Shown here: positions 53,605-62,788 of the stretch, piece after piece
How the letters are laid out: the number at the start of each line of letters is the position of its first letter
Position numbering within the stretch: the first letter of the stretch is position 1
NCBI RefSeq assembly: GCF_024806835.1
Contig: NZ_JANTYU010000007.1
Span: 124,001 to 188,000, forward strand
Length of the DNA stretch: 64,000 nt
Direction of reading: 5' to 3'
Source: Xanthomonas sp. 3793
Lineage (GTDB): Bacteria; Pseudomonadota; Gammaproteobacteria; Xanthomonadales; Xanthomonadaceae
Notes under the pieces: model-generated
Told to the model about the DNA's origin: nothing
What the model saw: the letters and a program-made list of their open reading frames with translations, nothing else
The model's database searches: none
Program-made: the position numbers and the translations under genes

Positions 53605-54009
53605 CTATTGTAACGATGCGCGCTGCGGCGGCTTGGTGTACGCCCGACACTGCGGTCTATTGCCGCCCGCTTGCCGTGACTGCCCGAGAGTGTCTGCAAG
53701 GGCCGCTTCCATCGCCACTGCGGCTGTCAGCTCGAGTGACCGCACGGGTCGGACGTTGGCACGCGCGCCCACATCCGGCCAGGCACGCTTGCGCCGCAGG
53801 CCACAGAGCATCCCAGGGACAAGATGCCCCGCACACCAGAACGCAGCCTGGGCGCCGATGGCGGCCGGTCCTGTCTGTGCAAAGAACAGGATCTCGCCGG
53901 TTTGCGGGTAGGCGTAGAGCCTGAGAGCGCTGTCGTAGACCATCAGGCCACCGGCGAGCGCCGATGAAACCGCGGCCAGGGCACCCAGAGGCGGATGTCC
54001 TTTCAGCAC
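53605..54009 (-). CDS. Possible small hydrophobic protein, weak
   Basis: 134 residues if started at GTG 54009 (112 from ATG 53943). Hydrophobic stretches (LGALAAVSSALAGGLMVYDSALRLYAY, GPAAIGAQAAFWCAGHLVPGML) and a basic RRKR could make a small membrane protein, then the rest looks like noise. There is no RBS and no family match. It ends 27 bp before the TPR gene start and begins 15 bp after the YheT stop. It may be only open frame by chance in GC-rich DNA. Confidence 0.3.
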   Translation of the reverse strand: MLKGHPPLGALAAVSSALAGGLMVYDSALRLYAYPQTGEILFFAQTGPAAIGAQAAFWCAGHLVPGMLCGLRRKRAWPDVGARANVRPVRSLELTAAVAMEAALADTLGQSRQAGGNRPQCRAYTKPPQRASLQ

Positions 54010-54023
54010 GATTAGCGCGGCCG

Positions 54024-55010
54024 TTAGAGCGCTGCGGTGAGCCGTTCGGCCACCCAGCGCTCGGCGAATCCGTCGCCGCGGGCGTTTTCCAGAAAGCCGC
54101 AGTGGCCGCCCCAGCGCGCGATTTCCAGGTGCGCGTGCGCCGGCAGTTTCCAGCCGGCGAAGTCCTCGAACGGAATCACCGGGTCGTCTTCGGCCATCAG
54201 GATGTGCGAGGGCACCTGCAGGCCGGCCAGACGTTCGCCGGCGATCGAATAGCTGTCGAAATACGCTTCCAGCGAGCCGTGGCCGGTGTGCTGCACCGCC
54301 AGCCAGGCCATCAGCTCGCGCATGTCCAGCGCCAGGGTGGCGTCGTCGTAGCCGTGCTGGTCCGGGAACAGCTTGCGCTTGCGCAGCAGCGATTCGCGCC
54401 ATTTGCGGCGGAAATACCAATCGTAGAACTGCGGGCCCTTTTCCAGCTGGGTCATGGTCGCAGCCGGGTCCAGCAACGGACACACCGCCGCCACCCGCGT
54501 CAGCGGCAGGCCGGCGGCCGGTGCCCGCAAGGCCAGCCGCAGCGCGAAGTTGCCGCCCAGCGAATAGCCGGCCGCCAGCAGCTGCGGCGCGGGAAAGCGC
54601 CGCCACAGATCGCCGGCCGCGTTGACCACCTCATCGATGCGATCGGAGTGGAACAGGTCCACATTGAGATGGTGGGTGTCGCCGTGATCGCGGAAATTCA
54701 GCCGGAACACCTGGTAGCCCAGGCCAAGCAGGCGCGCGGCGGTCAGCCGCATGTAGTTGGAATCGGCGCTGCCTTCCCAGCCGTGCAGCAGCAGCACGGT
54801 ACCGCGCACCGGCGCATCGCCCGGCGGCACGCTCATCCAGCCCTGCAGGCGCACACCGTCGCCGCCGTCGAGAATATGTTCAGTGGTGACCGCGCCGCTG
54901 GCGCTCAGCAACTGACGGCTGCGCAGCCGGCGCAAGGCGCTGCTGCCCAGCACCGATTGCACGTGCGGATTGCGCAGCCAGCGCGGCGGCTGAAAGTCGG
55001 AGGCGTTCAT
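54024..55010 (-). CDS. YheT family alpha/beta hydrolase
   Basis: 328 residues. The N-terminus FQPPRWLRNPHVQSVLGSSALRR is the YheT/ABHD1-3 start. LLHGWEGSADSNYMR is the oxyanion loop, AAGYSLGGNFALRLAL the nucleophile elbow with Ser, HILMAEDDPVIP the acid Asp and ARWGGHCGFLEN the catalytic His. These enzymes hydrolyse esters or phospholipids; the substrate is unknown. The PlsC-like gene is 63 bp upstream. Confidence 0.92.
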   Translation of the reverse strand: MNASDFQPPRWLRNPHVQSVLGSSALRRLRSRQLLSASGAVTTEHILDGGDGVRLQGWMSVPPGDAPVRGTVLLLHGWEGSADSNYMRLTAARLLGLGYQVFRLNFRDHGDTHHLNVDLFHSDRIDEVVNAAGDLWRRFPAPQLLAAGYSLGGNFALRLALRAPAAGLPLTRVAAVCPLLDPAATMTQLEKGPQFYDWYFRRKWRESLLRKRKLFPDQHGYDDATLALDMRELMAWLAVQHTGHGSLEAYFDSYSIAGERLAGLQVPSHILMAEDDPVIPFEDFAGWKLPAHAHLEIARWGGHCGFLENARGDGFAERWVAERLTAAL

Positions 55011-55073
55011 GCGCTCATCGGGCCGGGCAGCAGGACGCCGGCCCCTGGATGGATGAGCGCGTGCATCGCCGGC

Positions 55074-55877
55074 TCAGGACTGCATCGCGGCGATGATGCG
55101 TTGACGCGAGGTGTCGGCCAGGCGGCGACGTCCTTCGACATCGAACGCACCGATCGGCTCCAGGAAATGCACTTCGGCCAGACGCGACGGCTCGCCGAGC
55201 AGGCGCACGATGTTGGCGAAGAAACTTTCGCGCTCGCCAAAGGCCACCACCGCCTGCGCATTGCCGCGCGCGCCGTAGCGCAGCGCCACCGGTTGCACCG
55301 GCACGCCGGCTTCCACCGCTGCCTGGAAGATGCGCGCATGGAACGGGCCGACCTCGGTGCCGCCGCGGGTGCGCCCTTCCGGGAACACGCCCACCGGCTT
55401 GCCGCTGCGCAGGCGCTGCAGCATTTCCAGCAGCACCCCACCCAGCGATTCGGTATTGCCGCGCTGATGGAAGATGGTCTGGCCCTTGGCCGCCAGCCAG
55501 CCTACCAGCGGCCAGCCGGCGATTTCCCGCTTGGCGACAAAGCCCATCACCCGCTGGCTGTGCAGCATGGAGATATCGACCCAGCTGACGTGATTGGCCA
55601 CGAACAAGGTGGCGCCCGATAGCGGCGTACCGAAGCGGCGCAGCCGAAAGCCGAAGATGCGCATCAGGTTGCCCTGCCACCAGCGGATCATCAGCTCGTC
55701 CAGGGTGTCCGCGGGGCCGGTACGGATGCGCGCCAGCGGCGGCGTCACCACGCACAGCATGGTGATCGGCAGGCACAGGCACAGATGCAACAGCAGCAGC
55801 GGCACCCGATACAGGTACCGGAACCAACGCAGCGGGCCGCCAGCGTCGCGCGTGGCGTCCAGGGATGACTCGCTCAT
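55074..55877 (-). CDS. 1-acyl-sn-glycerol-3-phosphate acyltransferase (PlsC-like)
   Basis: 267 residues from ATG 55877. A hydrophobic N-terminal helix (FRYLYRVPLLLLHLCLCLPITMLCVV) precedes the four acyltransferase motifs: VANHVSWVDI (HX4D), a middle KREIAGWPLVGWLA, FPEGRTRGG and PVQPVALRYGARGN. This is the classical lysophosphatidate acyltransferase layout at the inner membrane. It ends 63 bp before the YheT hydrolase, so the two may share a transcript. Confidence 0.9.
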   Translation of the reverse strand: MSESSLDATRDAGGPLRWFRYLYRVPLLLLHLCLCLPITMLCVVTPPLARIRTGPADTLDELMIRWWQGNLMRIFGFRLRRFGTPLSGATLFVANHVSWVDISMLHSQRVMGFVAKREIAGWPLVGWLAAKGQTIFHQRGNTESLGGVLLEMLQRLRSGKPVGVFPEGRTRGGTEVGPFHARIFQAAVEAGVPVQPVALRYGARGNAQAVVAFGERESFFANIVRLLGEPSRLAEVHFLEPIGAFDVEGRRRLADTSRQRIIAAMQS

Positions 55878-55994
55878 TCGACGAACGGGACCGGTAACGG
55901 GAGAAGGAGACACGACTATTGTGACAGCAGCTCGGCCGCGGCGCAGTGCCGGCAGCGGGTGGTGCTGTTCCACTGATGCAACTGCCAGGCGTAC

Positions 55995-56423
55995 TCAGCC
56001 ATGGGTGCGCGCCACCACGGCCAGGGTCAGGCGCGAGACGCAGACGCGCTTGCCGGCCGGATTTTCGATGACGATGTCCCAGACCTGGGTGCTGCGCCCT
56101 ACATGCACCGCGCGCGCGGTGCCGGTGACCAGGCCCTCGGTGGCCGCGCGCAGGTGGTTGGCATTGATCTCCAGCCCCACGCACATCTGGGTGGTCATAT
56201 CCACGCACAGGTTGCCGGCGCTGCTGCCCAGGGTTTCGGCCAGCACCACCGAGGCGCCGCCATGCAGCAGGCCATACGGCTGTTTGGTGCGCGCATCCAC
56301 CGGCATGGTGGCGCGCAGCCAGTCGTCGCCGGCTTCGGTGAACACGATGCCCAGCTGCTCGATCAGGGTGTTTCGGCTGGAGGCATTGAGGGCGGCTAGA
56401 TCGACGGGAGCGCGGAAGGTCAT
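55995..56423 (-). CDS. Hotdog-fold thioesterase (YdiI/PaaI type)
   Basis: 142 residues. GLLHGGASVVLAETLGSSAGNL is the hotdog active-site helix with Gly-Gly-Ala-Ser and catalytic Glu, typical of YdiI/EntH esterases, which hydrolyse 1,4-dihydroxy-2-naphthoyl-CoA or aromatic acyl-CoA. CVGLEINANHLRAATEGLVTGTARAVHVGRSTQVWDI and the C-terminus fit. The ATG has no ribosome-binding site: bases upstream are CCCC(A/G) heptamers. The 14-copy repeat contains no stop in any frame, so a longer N-terminus with a HSPFPIP-type repeat is formally possible. Confidence 0.87.
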   Translation of the reverse strand: MTFRAPVDLAALNASSRNTLIEQLGIVFTEAGDDWLRATMPVDARTKQPYGLLHGGASVVLAETLGSSAGNLCVDMTTQMCVGLEINANHLRAATEGLVTGTARAVHVGRSTQVWDIVIENPAGKRVCVSRLTLAVVARTHG

Positions 56424-56427
56424 GGCT

Positions 56428-56525
56428 GGGGAATGGGGAATGGGGAATGGGGAATGGGGAATGGGGAATGGGGAATGGGGAATGGGGAATGGGGAATGGG
56501 GAATGGGGAATGGGGAATGGGGAAT
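56428..56525. repeat. Heptamer tract, fourteen GGGGAAT units
   Basis: Exactly fourteen copies of GGGGAAT (98 bp), beginning four bases upstream of the thioesterase ATG. It is the longest and purest tract here and uses AAT instead of ATT. It covers the position of the ribosome-binding site and core promoter. Confidence 0.96.
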
Positions 56526-56875
56526 CAGGAATCGGGAATCGCATCGGCGGGAGCGTGGCTGGTGCAACGCCTGCCGCTGCCTGGTGGATTCAAGGCTACT
56601 GCAAGTCGGGGTCGCTGCTTGCCCCGGATTGGCGGGAGTGGTCGCGCCGCCCGGCTGACAGGGCGGTCCGACGCCATGCCGGCAACCAGTGCGCCGCTCG
56701 TTTCTGTCGAAAGATGCAGCCTTGGAGCGGCCAACACAACGTAACGAACAGTCGTGGGCGGGTGCGGACGGCACGCCCGGAACCGGCGGGTGCGAGGGCC
56801 ACATGCCGTACCGGGCAAGGCCGCGCCCGCTGGGCGGTGAGCACGGCCACCTTGTCGGCTGCTCTTAGCGGTCGA
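56526..56875. other. 350-bp intergenic region
   Basis: No gene is convincing. Any promoter for the thioesterase would lie here, beyond the heptamer tract. Confidence 0.5.
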
Positions 56876-58897
56876 TCAGAGAATCGGCACCAGGCCGGCG
56901 CCGAACGCGGTCAGCATGCGCACCAGCAGCCATTTCGGCCCGACGTTGACCTCGGGGAAATCGCCTACCGCCACATAGCACTGCCGGAACTGCGGGTCCT
57001 GGCGCTTGAGCGGGAACGGGCAACCCGGGCCCGGCTGGAACTCGTAATTGGTGGCGTAGCGCCACGGCCAGAAGTCCAGCACCGGCAACGCTTCGGAGAC
57101 TTTGCCCACGCTATAGTTCAATCCGCTGAGCACCGGCGGCTTTTCGCGCGGAGCCACTGTCCAGGCATTTTCCGGGCGCATGTCGCGCTCGATGCTGGCG
57201 GCCAGCGCCTGCGCAAAGCGCGCATCGTCGATCACCACCGCCGCTTCGGTGTTGTAGTTCTCGCTGCGCGGATCGAAGTTGTGCGTGCCGATCACGCCGA
57301 TGCGGCGATCCACCACCAGCGATTTGGCGTGCAGCCCCATGCGCGCGCCGGCGCGGGTGACCGGCAGCGGCTTGTTGACCGCGCGCGTGCCCAGAAACGA
57401 CGGCCGGGTTTCGGTACGGAGCACGCGGCGGTCGACCTCGCTGCCGCCGGGCGCGCGGCCGGCGCCGCTGCCGCGCAGCGCGCTGGCCGGCGCCGTTTGC
57501 CCGCCGGCATCGCCACCAGCGCCACTGCCACGCATCGCGTTGCCGGCCGCACTGCCGCCGATCAGCCGATTGGTGCGGCTGTCTTCATTGACTTCGGAAG
57601 CTGGATTGAGCGGGTCCGGCACCAGGTTGGCGTAATCCACCGGCGCATCCAGCGGAAATGGCTTGAATTCGTACAGGTTGAAGCCCAGCTCGCGCATGTT
57701 GCGGCGTTTGAACTTGTACGACAGCGCATACACGATGGGGTTGTCGGTGGCTGCCAGGCTATTGGTCGACACCACGATGCGCGGCGGCTGCGGGCGACTG
57801 CGCAGCGCGCGGAAGATCGCCTGAGCCTCGTCGGACAACACCAGATACGGCGTTTGCAGCAGCACTTCCTGCTGCGCGCCGGCGATCAGGCCGTCCAGTT
57901 CCGGCGCCGTCGACACCGCCTTGGACGCATGTTCCTTGCGATGCTTTTGCGGCAGGTCAGCTACGTAGAGCACGCGCTGCACCGACATCGCCGGCGCGAC
58001 GAAGGCATCGCGCACGAACTGCGGATCGCGCGCTTCCTGGTCCACCCGCCCCACCCGATCCGGGCGCCGGAACTGTGCCGGCGGCATCTGCGGGGCGCCC
58101 TGCTCCAGCAGCAGCCTGCCCACATCGTTCAGGCGCTCGGCCGGCACGCTGCGCCGTGCGCGCCAGAACGCATCGAAGTTGGCCGCCATCGCGCGCACTT
58201 CCGGGCCGGCCAGGATCACGTCGCGGTCGCGGAAGTTGTACTCGCTGTCCCAGTCGTAATAGTCGTCCTGGTAATTGCGCCCGCCGACCACCCCCAGCAC
58301 GTCGTCCACCACCAGCAGCTTGTTGTGCATGCGCTGGTTGAAGCGCCGGAAACAGCACAGCACGCTGCCGGCGTAATCGAAGTAATTGAGTTTGACCTTG
58401 CCGAAGGTGGGGTTGTAGATGCGCAGCTGCAGGTTTTCGTGGGTGCTGGCCAGCGCGCCGAGAATCTGCAGGTCGGCGATTGCCGACAGCTGATCGATCA
58501 GGATCCGTACCTTGACCCCGCGCTGCGCCGCATCGGTCAGCGCGTCCAGCACCATGCGCGCGCTGTCGTCCTTGTCGAAGATGTAGGTCTGCAGATCGAT
58601 GCTGCGGGTGGCGCTGCGGATCAGGTTGAGCCGCGCCACCAGGGATTGTTCGCCGTGGTCGACGATGGTGGCGTAATGGCGTGGCGCGGCCGCGGTGGAA
58701 GCGGTGATGGCATCGCCGCCCAGCGTGCGCAGCGGCGAGGGCTGGGCGCAGTGATTGGCCTGGGTGCAGCTCACCACGGTGCTACGCGCCGCAGCGGCGA
58801 CGCCGGCAGCACGGTTGCGTTCGACTTGCGACAGGCCGGCGCATCCGGTGCCGAGCAACAGGGTTGCCAGCACAAGCAGCCTCAACAGGAGCCTCAC
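56876..58897 (-). CDS. Phospholipase D / cardiolipin-synthase-like lipoprotein
   Basis: 673 residues from GTG 58897; the GTGA overlaps the yceI stop by four bases, so the start is well fixed. The lipobox LLGTGC gives Cys19. Two HKD motifs: HNKLLVVDD (His191, Lys193, Asp198) and HAKSLVVDRR (His523, Lys525, Asp530), each followed by the GG/GTHNFDPRS segment. A Gly/Ala/Pro-rich insert (about 447-487) lies before the second. The domain layout is PLD superfamily; the enzyme could make or cut phosphatidyl bonds in the envelope. Confidence 0.92.
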   Translation of the reverse strand: MRLLLRLLVLATLLLGTGCAGLSQVERNRAAGVAAAARSTVVSCTQANHCAQPSPLRTLGGDAITASTAAAPRHYATIVDHGEQSLVARLNLIRSATRSIDLQTYIFDKDDSARMVLDALTDAAQRGVKVRILIDQLSAIADLQILGALASTHENLQLRIYNPTFGKVKLNYFDYAGSVLCCFRRFNQRMHNKLLVVDDVLGVVGGRNYQDDYYDWDSEYNFRDRDVILAGPEVRAMAANFDAFWRARRSVPAERLNDVGRLLLEQGAPQMPPAQFRRPDRVGRVDQEARDPQFVRDAFVAPAMSVQRVLYVADLPQKHRKEHASKAVSTAPELDGLIAGAQQEVLLQTPYLVLSDEAQAIFRALRSRPQPPRIVVSTNSLAATDNPIVYALSYKFKRRNMRELGFNLYEFKPFPLDAPVDYANLVPDPLNPASEVNEDSRTNRLIGGSAAGNAMRGSGAGGDAGGQTAPASALRGSGAGRAPGGSEVDRRVLRTETRPSFLGTRAVNKPLPVTRAGARMGLHAKSLVVDRRIGVIGTHNFDPRSENYNTEAAVVIDDARFAQALAASIERDMRPENAWTVAPREKPPVLSGLNYSVGKVSEALPVLDFWPWRYATNYEFQPGPGCPFPLKRQDPQFRQCYVAVGDFPEVNVGPKWLLVRMLTAFGAGLVPIL

Positions 58898-59466
58898 GGG
58901 CGCCGCGCCTCCTGCAACCGCCCACGCAGAATGAATGTCACCCTGTCGCCCAGGGCCATCTGCCACGCATTCATTCCGTAACGTCCACGCAGGACCGTAC
59001 CTCGACTGATCACATCGCAATCATAGCCCGGCCGCGCGCATTCAGCCGGTGCAACGTGCAAAGTCTCGACGTGGGTGATTCCACGGATGGTCAGGTTGCC
59101 GGTGATGTTGCCGCCGTCCTTGATCGCTTCCTCGGTGTAGGGCAGCGACTCGAATTCCACCACCGGGTAGCGCGCCACATCGAAGAAATCCTCGCCACGC
59201 ATCCAGCCGGTATAGCGGTCCTTGCCCGGAATCTCCACCTGGGTGGCATCCAGGCGGAACCTGACTTGCTGGCGTTTGTCGGGCAACTCCACCACTTCAC
59301 CGCGGAAACGTGGGAAGAACCCCTCGATCTTCATGCCGAAGCGGGTCTTGATCTCGAACCCGAAGCGCGATTGCACCGGATCGATGAGGTGCACTTTCTG
59401 CTGCGCAAGGCAGGGGAGCGCGACCCAGAGCGCGAGCCAGGCGAACCAGCGCAGCGACGATGACAC
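58894..59466 (-). CDS. YceI family exported protein
   Basis: 190 residues, signal peptide ending PCLAQ (residue 22). YceI-type lipocalin core: VHLIDPVQSRFGFEIKTRFGMKIEGFFPRFRGEVVEL, YTGWMRGEDFFDVARYPVVEFES, GNLTIRGITHVETLHV, then AWQMALGDRVTFILRGRLQEA. The family binds isoprenoid-type lipids in the periplasm. The start is three bases after the sixA stop and its stop overlaps the PLD gene, so it is in the middle of a four-gene operon. Confidence 0.93.
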   Translation of the reverse strand: MSSSLRWFAWLALWVALPCLAQQKVHLIDPVQSRFGFEIKTRFGMKIEGFFPRFRGEVVELPDKRQQVRFRLDATQVEIPGKDRYTGWMRGEDFFDVARYPVVEFESLPYTEEAIKDGGNITGNLTIRGITHVETLHVAPAECARPGYDCDVISRGTVLRGRYGMNAWQMALGDRVTFILRGRLQEARRP

Positions 59467-59469
59467 GGA

Positions 59470-59946
59470 TCAAGGCCACCAGAAGGCGGTCAGGCGGGCG
59501 ATCCCTGGCTCGATGGTGGCGTCCAGCGGCAGGGCCAGCAAGGCGATCGAGGCGGTCGGCATGCCGCGGTAATCGCCGGTCTGCCCGCTATGCATCAACG
59601 CGGCCAACCGCTCCAGGCCCGGGTTGTGGCCGACCAGCAGCAGGCGCTCGGCCTCGCGGTGTTCGTCGACCAGGCTGGCCAGGGTTCCCGGTGTTGCTTC
59701 GTAAATGCGCTCGTCCAGACGTTGTTCGATATAGCCGGTGAGCTCGAGCACCGCTTCCAGGGTCTCGCGGGCACGCCGTGCCGGCGAGCACAGCACCCGG
59801 TCGGGCACCAGCCGCTGTTCGCGCAGCCAGCGCCCGGCCGATTCGGCCTCGGCGATGCCGTGCGGGGACAGCGGGCGGTCGAAGTCGGCCTGACCGGTAT
59901 CGGCCGGCTCGGCATGGGCGTGTCGCAACAAGATCAATTCGCGCAT
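59470..59946 (-). CDS. sixA: Phosphohistidine phosphatase SixA
   Basis: 158 residues. The RHG motif is LLRHAHAEP (Arg8, His9) with the conserved Asp/Leu-Ser/His in RPLSPHGIAEAESAGRWL, and VGHNPGLERLAALM holds the second catalytic His. SixA removes phosphate from histidine of phosphotransfer proteins, e.g. NPr/PtsO in E. coli. It lies between parA and yceI with gaps of 15 and 3 bp. Confidence 0.93.
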   Translation of the reverse strand: MRELILLRHAHAEPADTGQADFDRPLSPHGIAEAESAGRWLREQRLVPDRVLCSPARRARETLEAVLELTGYIEQRLDERIYEATPGTLASLVDEHREAERLLLVGHNPGLERLAALMHSGQTGDYRGMPTASIALLALPLDATIEPGIARLTAFWWP

Positions 59947-59961
59947 AGGAACTTTCCGGTT

Positions 59962-60594
59962 CTAGGACTTCTTGAGCCACTTCAACAGCGGCTCCCAGTC
60001 CTGTTGATGGTCGCGCACCTGCGCCGAGCGGTAATCGAACAAGCTGCGCCCCAGCCCGGCCATGACCACGTAGGCCTGGGTGTCGCGCAACTGGGTCACC
60101 AGCGGATAGGGCCAGGTGCCGATCATGTCGGCGGCCTGCTGCGAGGTCTGCGTCCAGGGACGGGCGCGGTTGAGCACCAGGCCCACCGGGAGCTTGCGCT
60201 GGTGCACGCGCGGCACCTTGGCCAGCGTGTTGAGGAATCCCACCACCGCTTCGATATCCAGTGCCGACGACAGCACCGGCACCACGATGGCGTCGACATG
60301 GTCCAGAAAGCCGCTCAGGTCGTCGGCCATCGCACCGGCCGGAGCATCGATGATCAACTGGTCGGTGCCATCGGGAACCGCAGCCTGCCAGTTGCGGCGC
60401 TTGGTGGCGTCGATCGGCAGCACCGCACTTTCGAGGCTGGCGCGTCGTTGCGCCCAGCGTGTGGACGAGCCTTGCGGATCGGCATCTGCCAGCACGGTGC
60501 GCTGGCCTTGCAACGCCGCGTGTGCGGCCAGATTGGTGGCGATCGTGGTCTTGCCGACGCCGCCTTTGGAGGCGGCCACCAGGACTGTCTTCAT
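59962..60594 (-). CDS. ParA-family ATPase, orphan
   Basis: 210 residues. Deviant Walker A KGGVGKTT (10-17), [16 protein letters not shown] as A-prime, and LIIDAPAG as Walker B. The protein is small and lacks an N-terminal HTH, as in MinD/ParA-like orphans. No parB, parS or chemotaxis genes are next to it, so it is not the chromosome-partition pair; it may position another protein complex. It is the first gene of the operon parA-sixA-yceI-PLD. Confidence 0.92.
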   Translation of the reverse strand: MKTVLVAASKGGVGKTTIATNLAAHAALQGQRTVLADADPQGSSTRWAQRRASLESAVLPIDATKRRNWQAAVPDGTDQLIIDAPAGAMADDLSGFLDHVDAIVVPVLSSALDIEAVVGFLNTLAKVPRVHQRKLPVGLVLNRARPWTQTSQQAADMIGTWPYPLVTQLRDTQAYVVMAGLGRSLFDYRSAQVRDHQQDWEPLLKWLKKS

Positions 60595-60742
60595 GCACGC
60601 CTCGCTTCCGGGAGCAAGCCGGCAGCGTACACCGCGGCAAGGTGAGGAAGTAGTCGAAACGCGTTAAACGCGATACGCGCGTTCGTCGTCGCAGTGCAGC
60701 ATCGGCGCAGGGTTCAGCCGCGCCCGCATGCTGCAAGGCCAT

Positions 60743-61804
60743 CTATCGACGCAGTGCCGCGACCGGATGCCAGTGTGCCGGTGGCAAGGCGGCAATGCCG
60801 TTGCGCCGCAAGTACGCGCGCAGCGAGGGGATTTCACCTTGCGTCAAGGTGGCCTCAAGCTCAGCGGCGGCGGTGGCAACACCGGGCGGGCGGCTGTGTT
60901 GATGTTGCTGCAACCAGCGCAACTCGCGCACCCGCGCGTGCCAGTACGCCGCGTCGCCGCCGGTGCTCAGCGCCGCCATGCGCTCGGAGCCGATCAACGC
61001 CGTTACCAGCATTGCGTCGTCATTGCCCAGGGCGCCGAGGATGGCCATGCACTCATCGCGCAATGCAGGTGCGGCGATGGGCGGGGTGCATCGTCGCGTG
61101 ATCTCGACCAGCGACGGAATCACCTGGGCCGCCCAGGTGCCGACCGCGTAGCTCATCGCCATCTCTGCGCCGGTAGACGGCAGGCCTTGTGACTGTAGTT
61201 GCGCGCGTAGCTGCACCGATTGCAGTTGCGGCCATTGCACCCCGGCATAGGCCGCGTGCAAGGCCTGCCCCAGCGCAACCGCGCCGCTGTCGAAATGGTC
61301 CGCGCGTGCGGCGGCCTGCCAGGCAGATTCGGCGGCAATGCGATCGCCGCGTCGCTGCGCGGCGGTGAAGGCACGCAACGGCGGATCGGCGTTGCCGGCA
61401 TCGGCCTGTTCCAAAAAAGCCAGTGCGCCGACGGGGTCGCAGCGCAGCTCTGCAGGACAGCCGTTGGCCTCTGCGCGCGCGACCAGCAGATCGCGTGGCC
61501 GTGCATCCAGCGCCCCCTGCAGCAGTGCCCGCTGGGCCGGCGCATAGCCGGTGGCGGCGGACTGCGTATCAGCCGGCGTGTCATTGCCGAGCCATAGCAG
61601 GCCTGCAACATAACGCTGACCCGGCTGTCCGCTGACGGCCAGTGTCTGCAGCCGCGCCTGCATGGCCTGGCCAACCTGCTGCACCCACTGCTGCACCTCG
61701 GGTGCATCGGCGGGGTCGGGCGTGCCAGGCGCTGTTGCCGCAGAGGCGGACAGGCTGGCGCCAAGGCACAGTAACGCGACTCCGATTCGACGATATCCCT
61801 GCAT
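60743..61804 (-). CDS. Exported hypothetical protein
   Basis: 353 residues from ATG 61804 with signal peptide MQGYRRIGVALLCLGASLSASA. The mature part is helical and Ala/Gln-rich (VQQWVQQVGQAMQARLQTLAVSGQPGQRYVAGLLWLG, TAQAR-like segments), with Cys residues in NGCPAELRCDP and RRCTPPIAAPALRDEC. No family is recognised. It may be a periplasmic helical repeat protein. The upstream AEC gene is 66 bp away in the same direction. Confidence 0.72.
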   Translation of the reverse strand: MQGYRRIGVALLCLGASLSASAATAPGTPDPADAPEVQQWVQQVGQAMQARLQTLAVSGQPGQRYVAGLLWLGNDTPADTQSAATGYAPAQRALLQGALDARPRDLLVARAEANGCPAELRCDPVGALAFLEQADAGNADPPLRAFTAAQRRGDRIAAESAWQAAARADHFDSGAVALGQALHAAYAGVQWPQLQSVQLRAQLQSQGLPSTGAEMAMSYAVGTWAAQVIPSLVEITRRCTPPIAAPALRDECMAILGALGNDDAMLVTALIGSERMAALSTGGDAAYWHARVRELRWLQQHQHSRPPGVATAAAELEATLTQGEIPSLRAYLRRNGIAALPPAHWHPVAALRR

Positions 61805-61870
61805 GTGGTCGTCCTGCGTGTGGGCGCGGCACCATGCCGCAGGCCAGCATTCCATGCGGCTGCGGGCCGA

Positions 61871-62788
61871 TCAAGCCAAAAGGCGCGCCAGCAGCCAGGA
61901 CCAGGCGGGCAAGGTCAGCAGCGACAGCAGGATGCTGTAGCCGACCATGGCCGCCGCCAGCCGGGGGGCCAGCCGATGGGAGATCGCCAGCGCGGCGGCG
62001 GTGATCATGGTGGGCATGGCCGATTCGAGGACGTTGGTCTGCAGCATCAGCCCGCGCAGGCCGAGCGCCCAGGACAGCGGCAACGCCAGGATCGGCATCA
62101 CCGCCAGCTTGAAGACCAGGCCCACCGCCAGCGGCTTGAGCTCGTCGGCCGGCAGGCGCAACTGCAGCGAAAACCCCACTGCCAGCATGACCAGCGGCAA
62201 CATCGCATCGGCCAGGCTCTTCAGGCCCGAGCCGATCCAGGCCGGCGGCTGCTCCGGCATCAGCGTCAGCGCGAACAGCAGCGCCCACAGCGGCGGGAAC
62301 CTGAGCACCCGGGCCAGGATCATGGCTGCGGTGGGGGGCGTATCGCCGCTGTAGCGGGCCAGCACGTACAGCCCGAAAGTGGACAGCAGTACGAAGGTGC
62401 CGAACTGATCGTAGACCACCGCGTACGGCAGGGCGTGGTCGCCTAACAGCGCCCGCACCATCGGAAAGCCGATGAAGCTGGAGTTGGTGAACACCACGCA
62501 CATCAGCAGCGCGGCGTACTCGGCACGGCCAAAGCGCAGCAGGCGACTGCAGCCCCACAGCAGTGGCACGATGATGGCGGTCAGCAGCCACGGCGTGGCG
62601 ATCACCCCGCCCAGCGAGGCGTCCAGATGCAGGCGCGGCACGTAGGTCAGCACCGAGGCCGGCAGGCAGATGTACAACACGATGCGGTTGAGCACATCGG
62701 CGCTGTTGTCGGGCAGCACCTTGAGCCGCGCGAACACCAGGCCAAGCCCCAGCATCGCCAGGATCAACGCAAATGCATCCACCGCCAT
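61871..62788 (-). CDS. AEC (auxin efflux carrier) family transporter
   Basis: 305 residues, about ten hydrophobic segments in two bundles. MLGLGLVFARLKVLPDNSADVLNRIVLYICLPASVL and VFTNSSFIGFPMVRALLG are the AEC signature in the first bundle; LVFKLAVMPILALPLSWAL and LESAMPTMITAAALAISHRL mark the second. AEC proteins export organic anions such as malate in bacteria. The substrate is not predictable. No other transport gene is next to it. Confidence 0.92.
   Translation of the reverse strand: MAVDAFALILAMLGLGLVFARLKVLPDNSADVLNRIVLYICLPASVLTYVPRLHLDASLGGVIATPWLLTAIIVPLLWGCSRLLRFGRAEYAALLMCVVFTNSSFIGFPMVRALLGDHALPYAVVYDQFGTFVLLSTFGLYVLARYSGDTPPTAAMILARVLRFPPLWALLFALTLMPEQPPAWIGSGLKSLADAMLPLVMLAVGFSLQLRLPADELKPLAVGLVFKLAVMPILALPLSWALGLRGLMLQTNVLESAMPTMITAAALAISHRLAPRLAAAMVGYSILLSLLTLPAWSWLLARLLA

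Noticed and set aside
51353-53911. 852-codon plus-strand frame over the TPR gene
   Set aside because: Mirror of the TPR coding sequence; composition typical of antisense frames.
56447-58981. 844-codon plus-strand frame including the heptamer tract and PLD gene
   Set aside because: The EWGMGNG repeat is only a translation of the heptamers and the rest is antisense to PLD.
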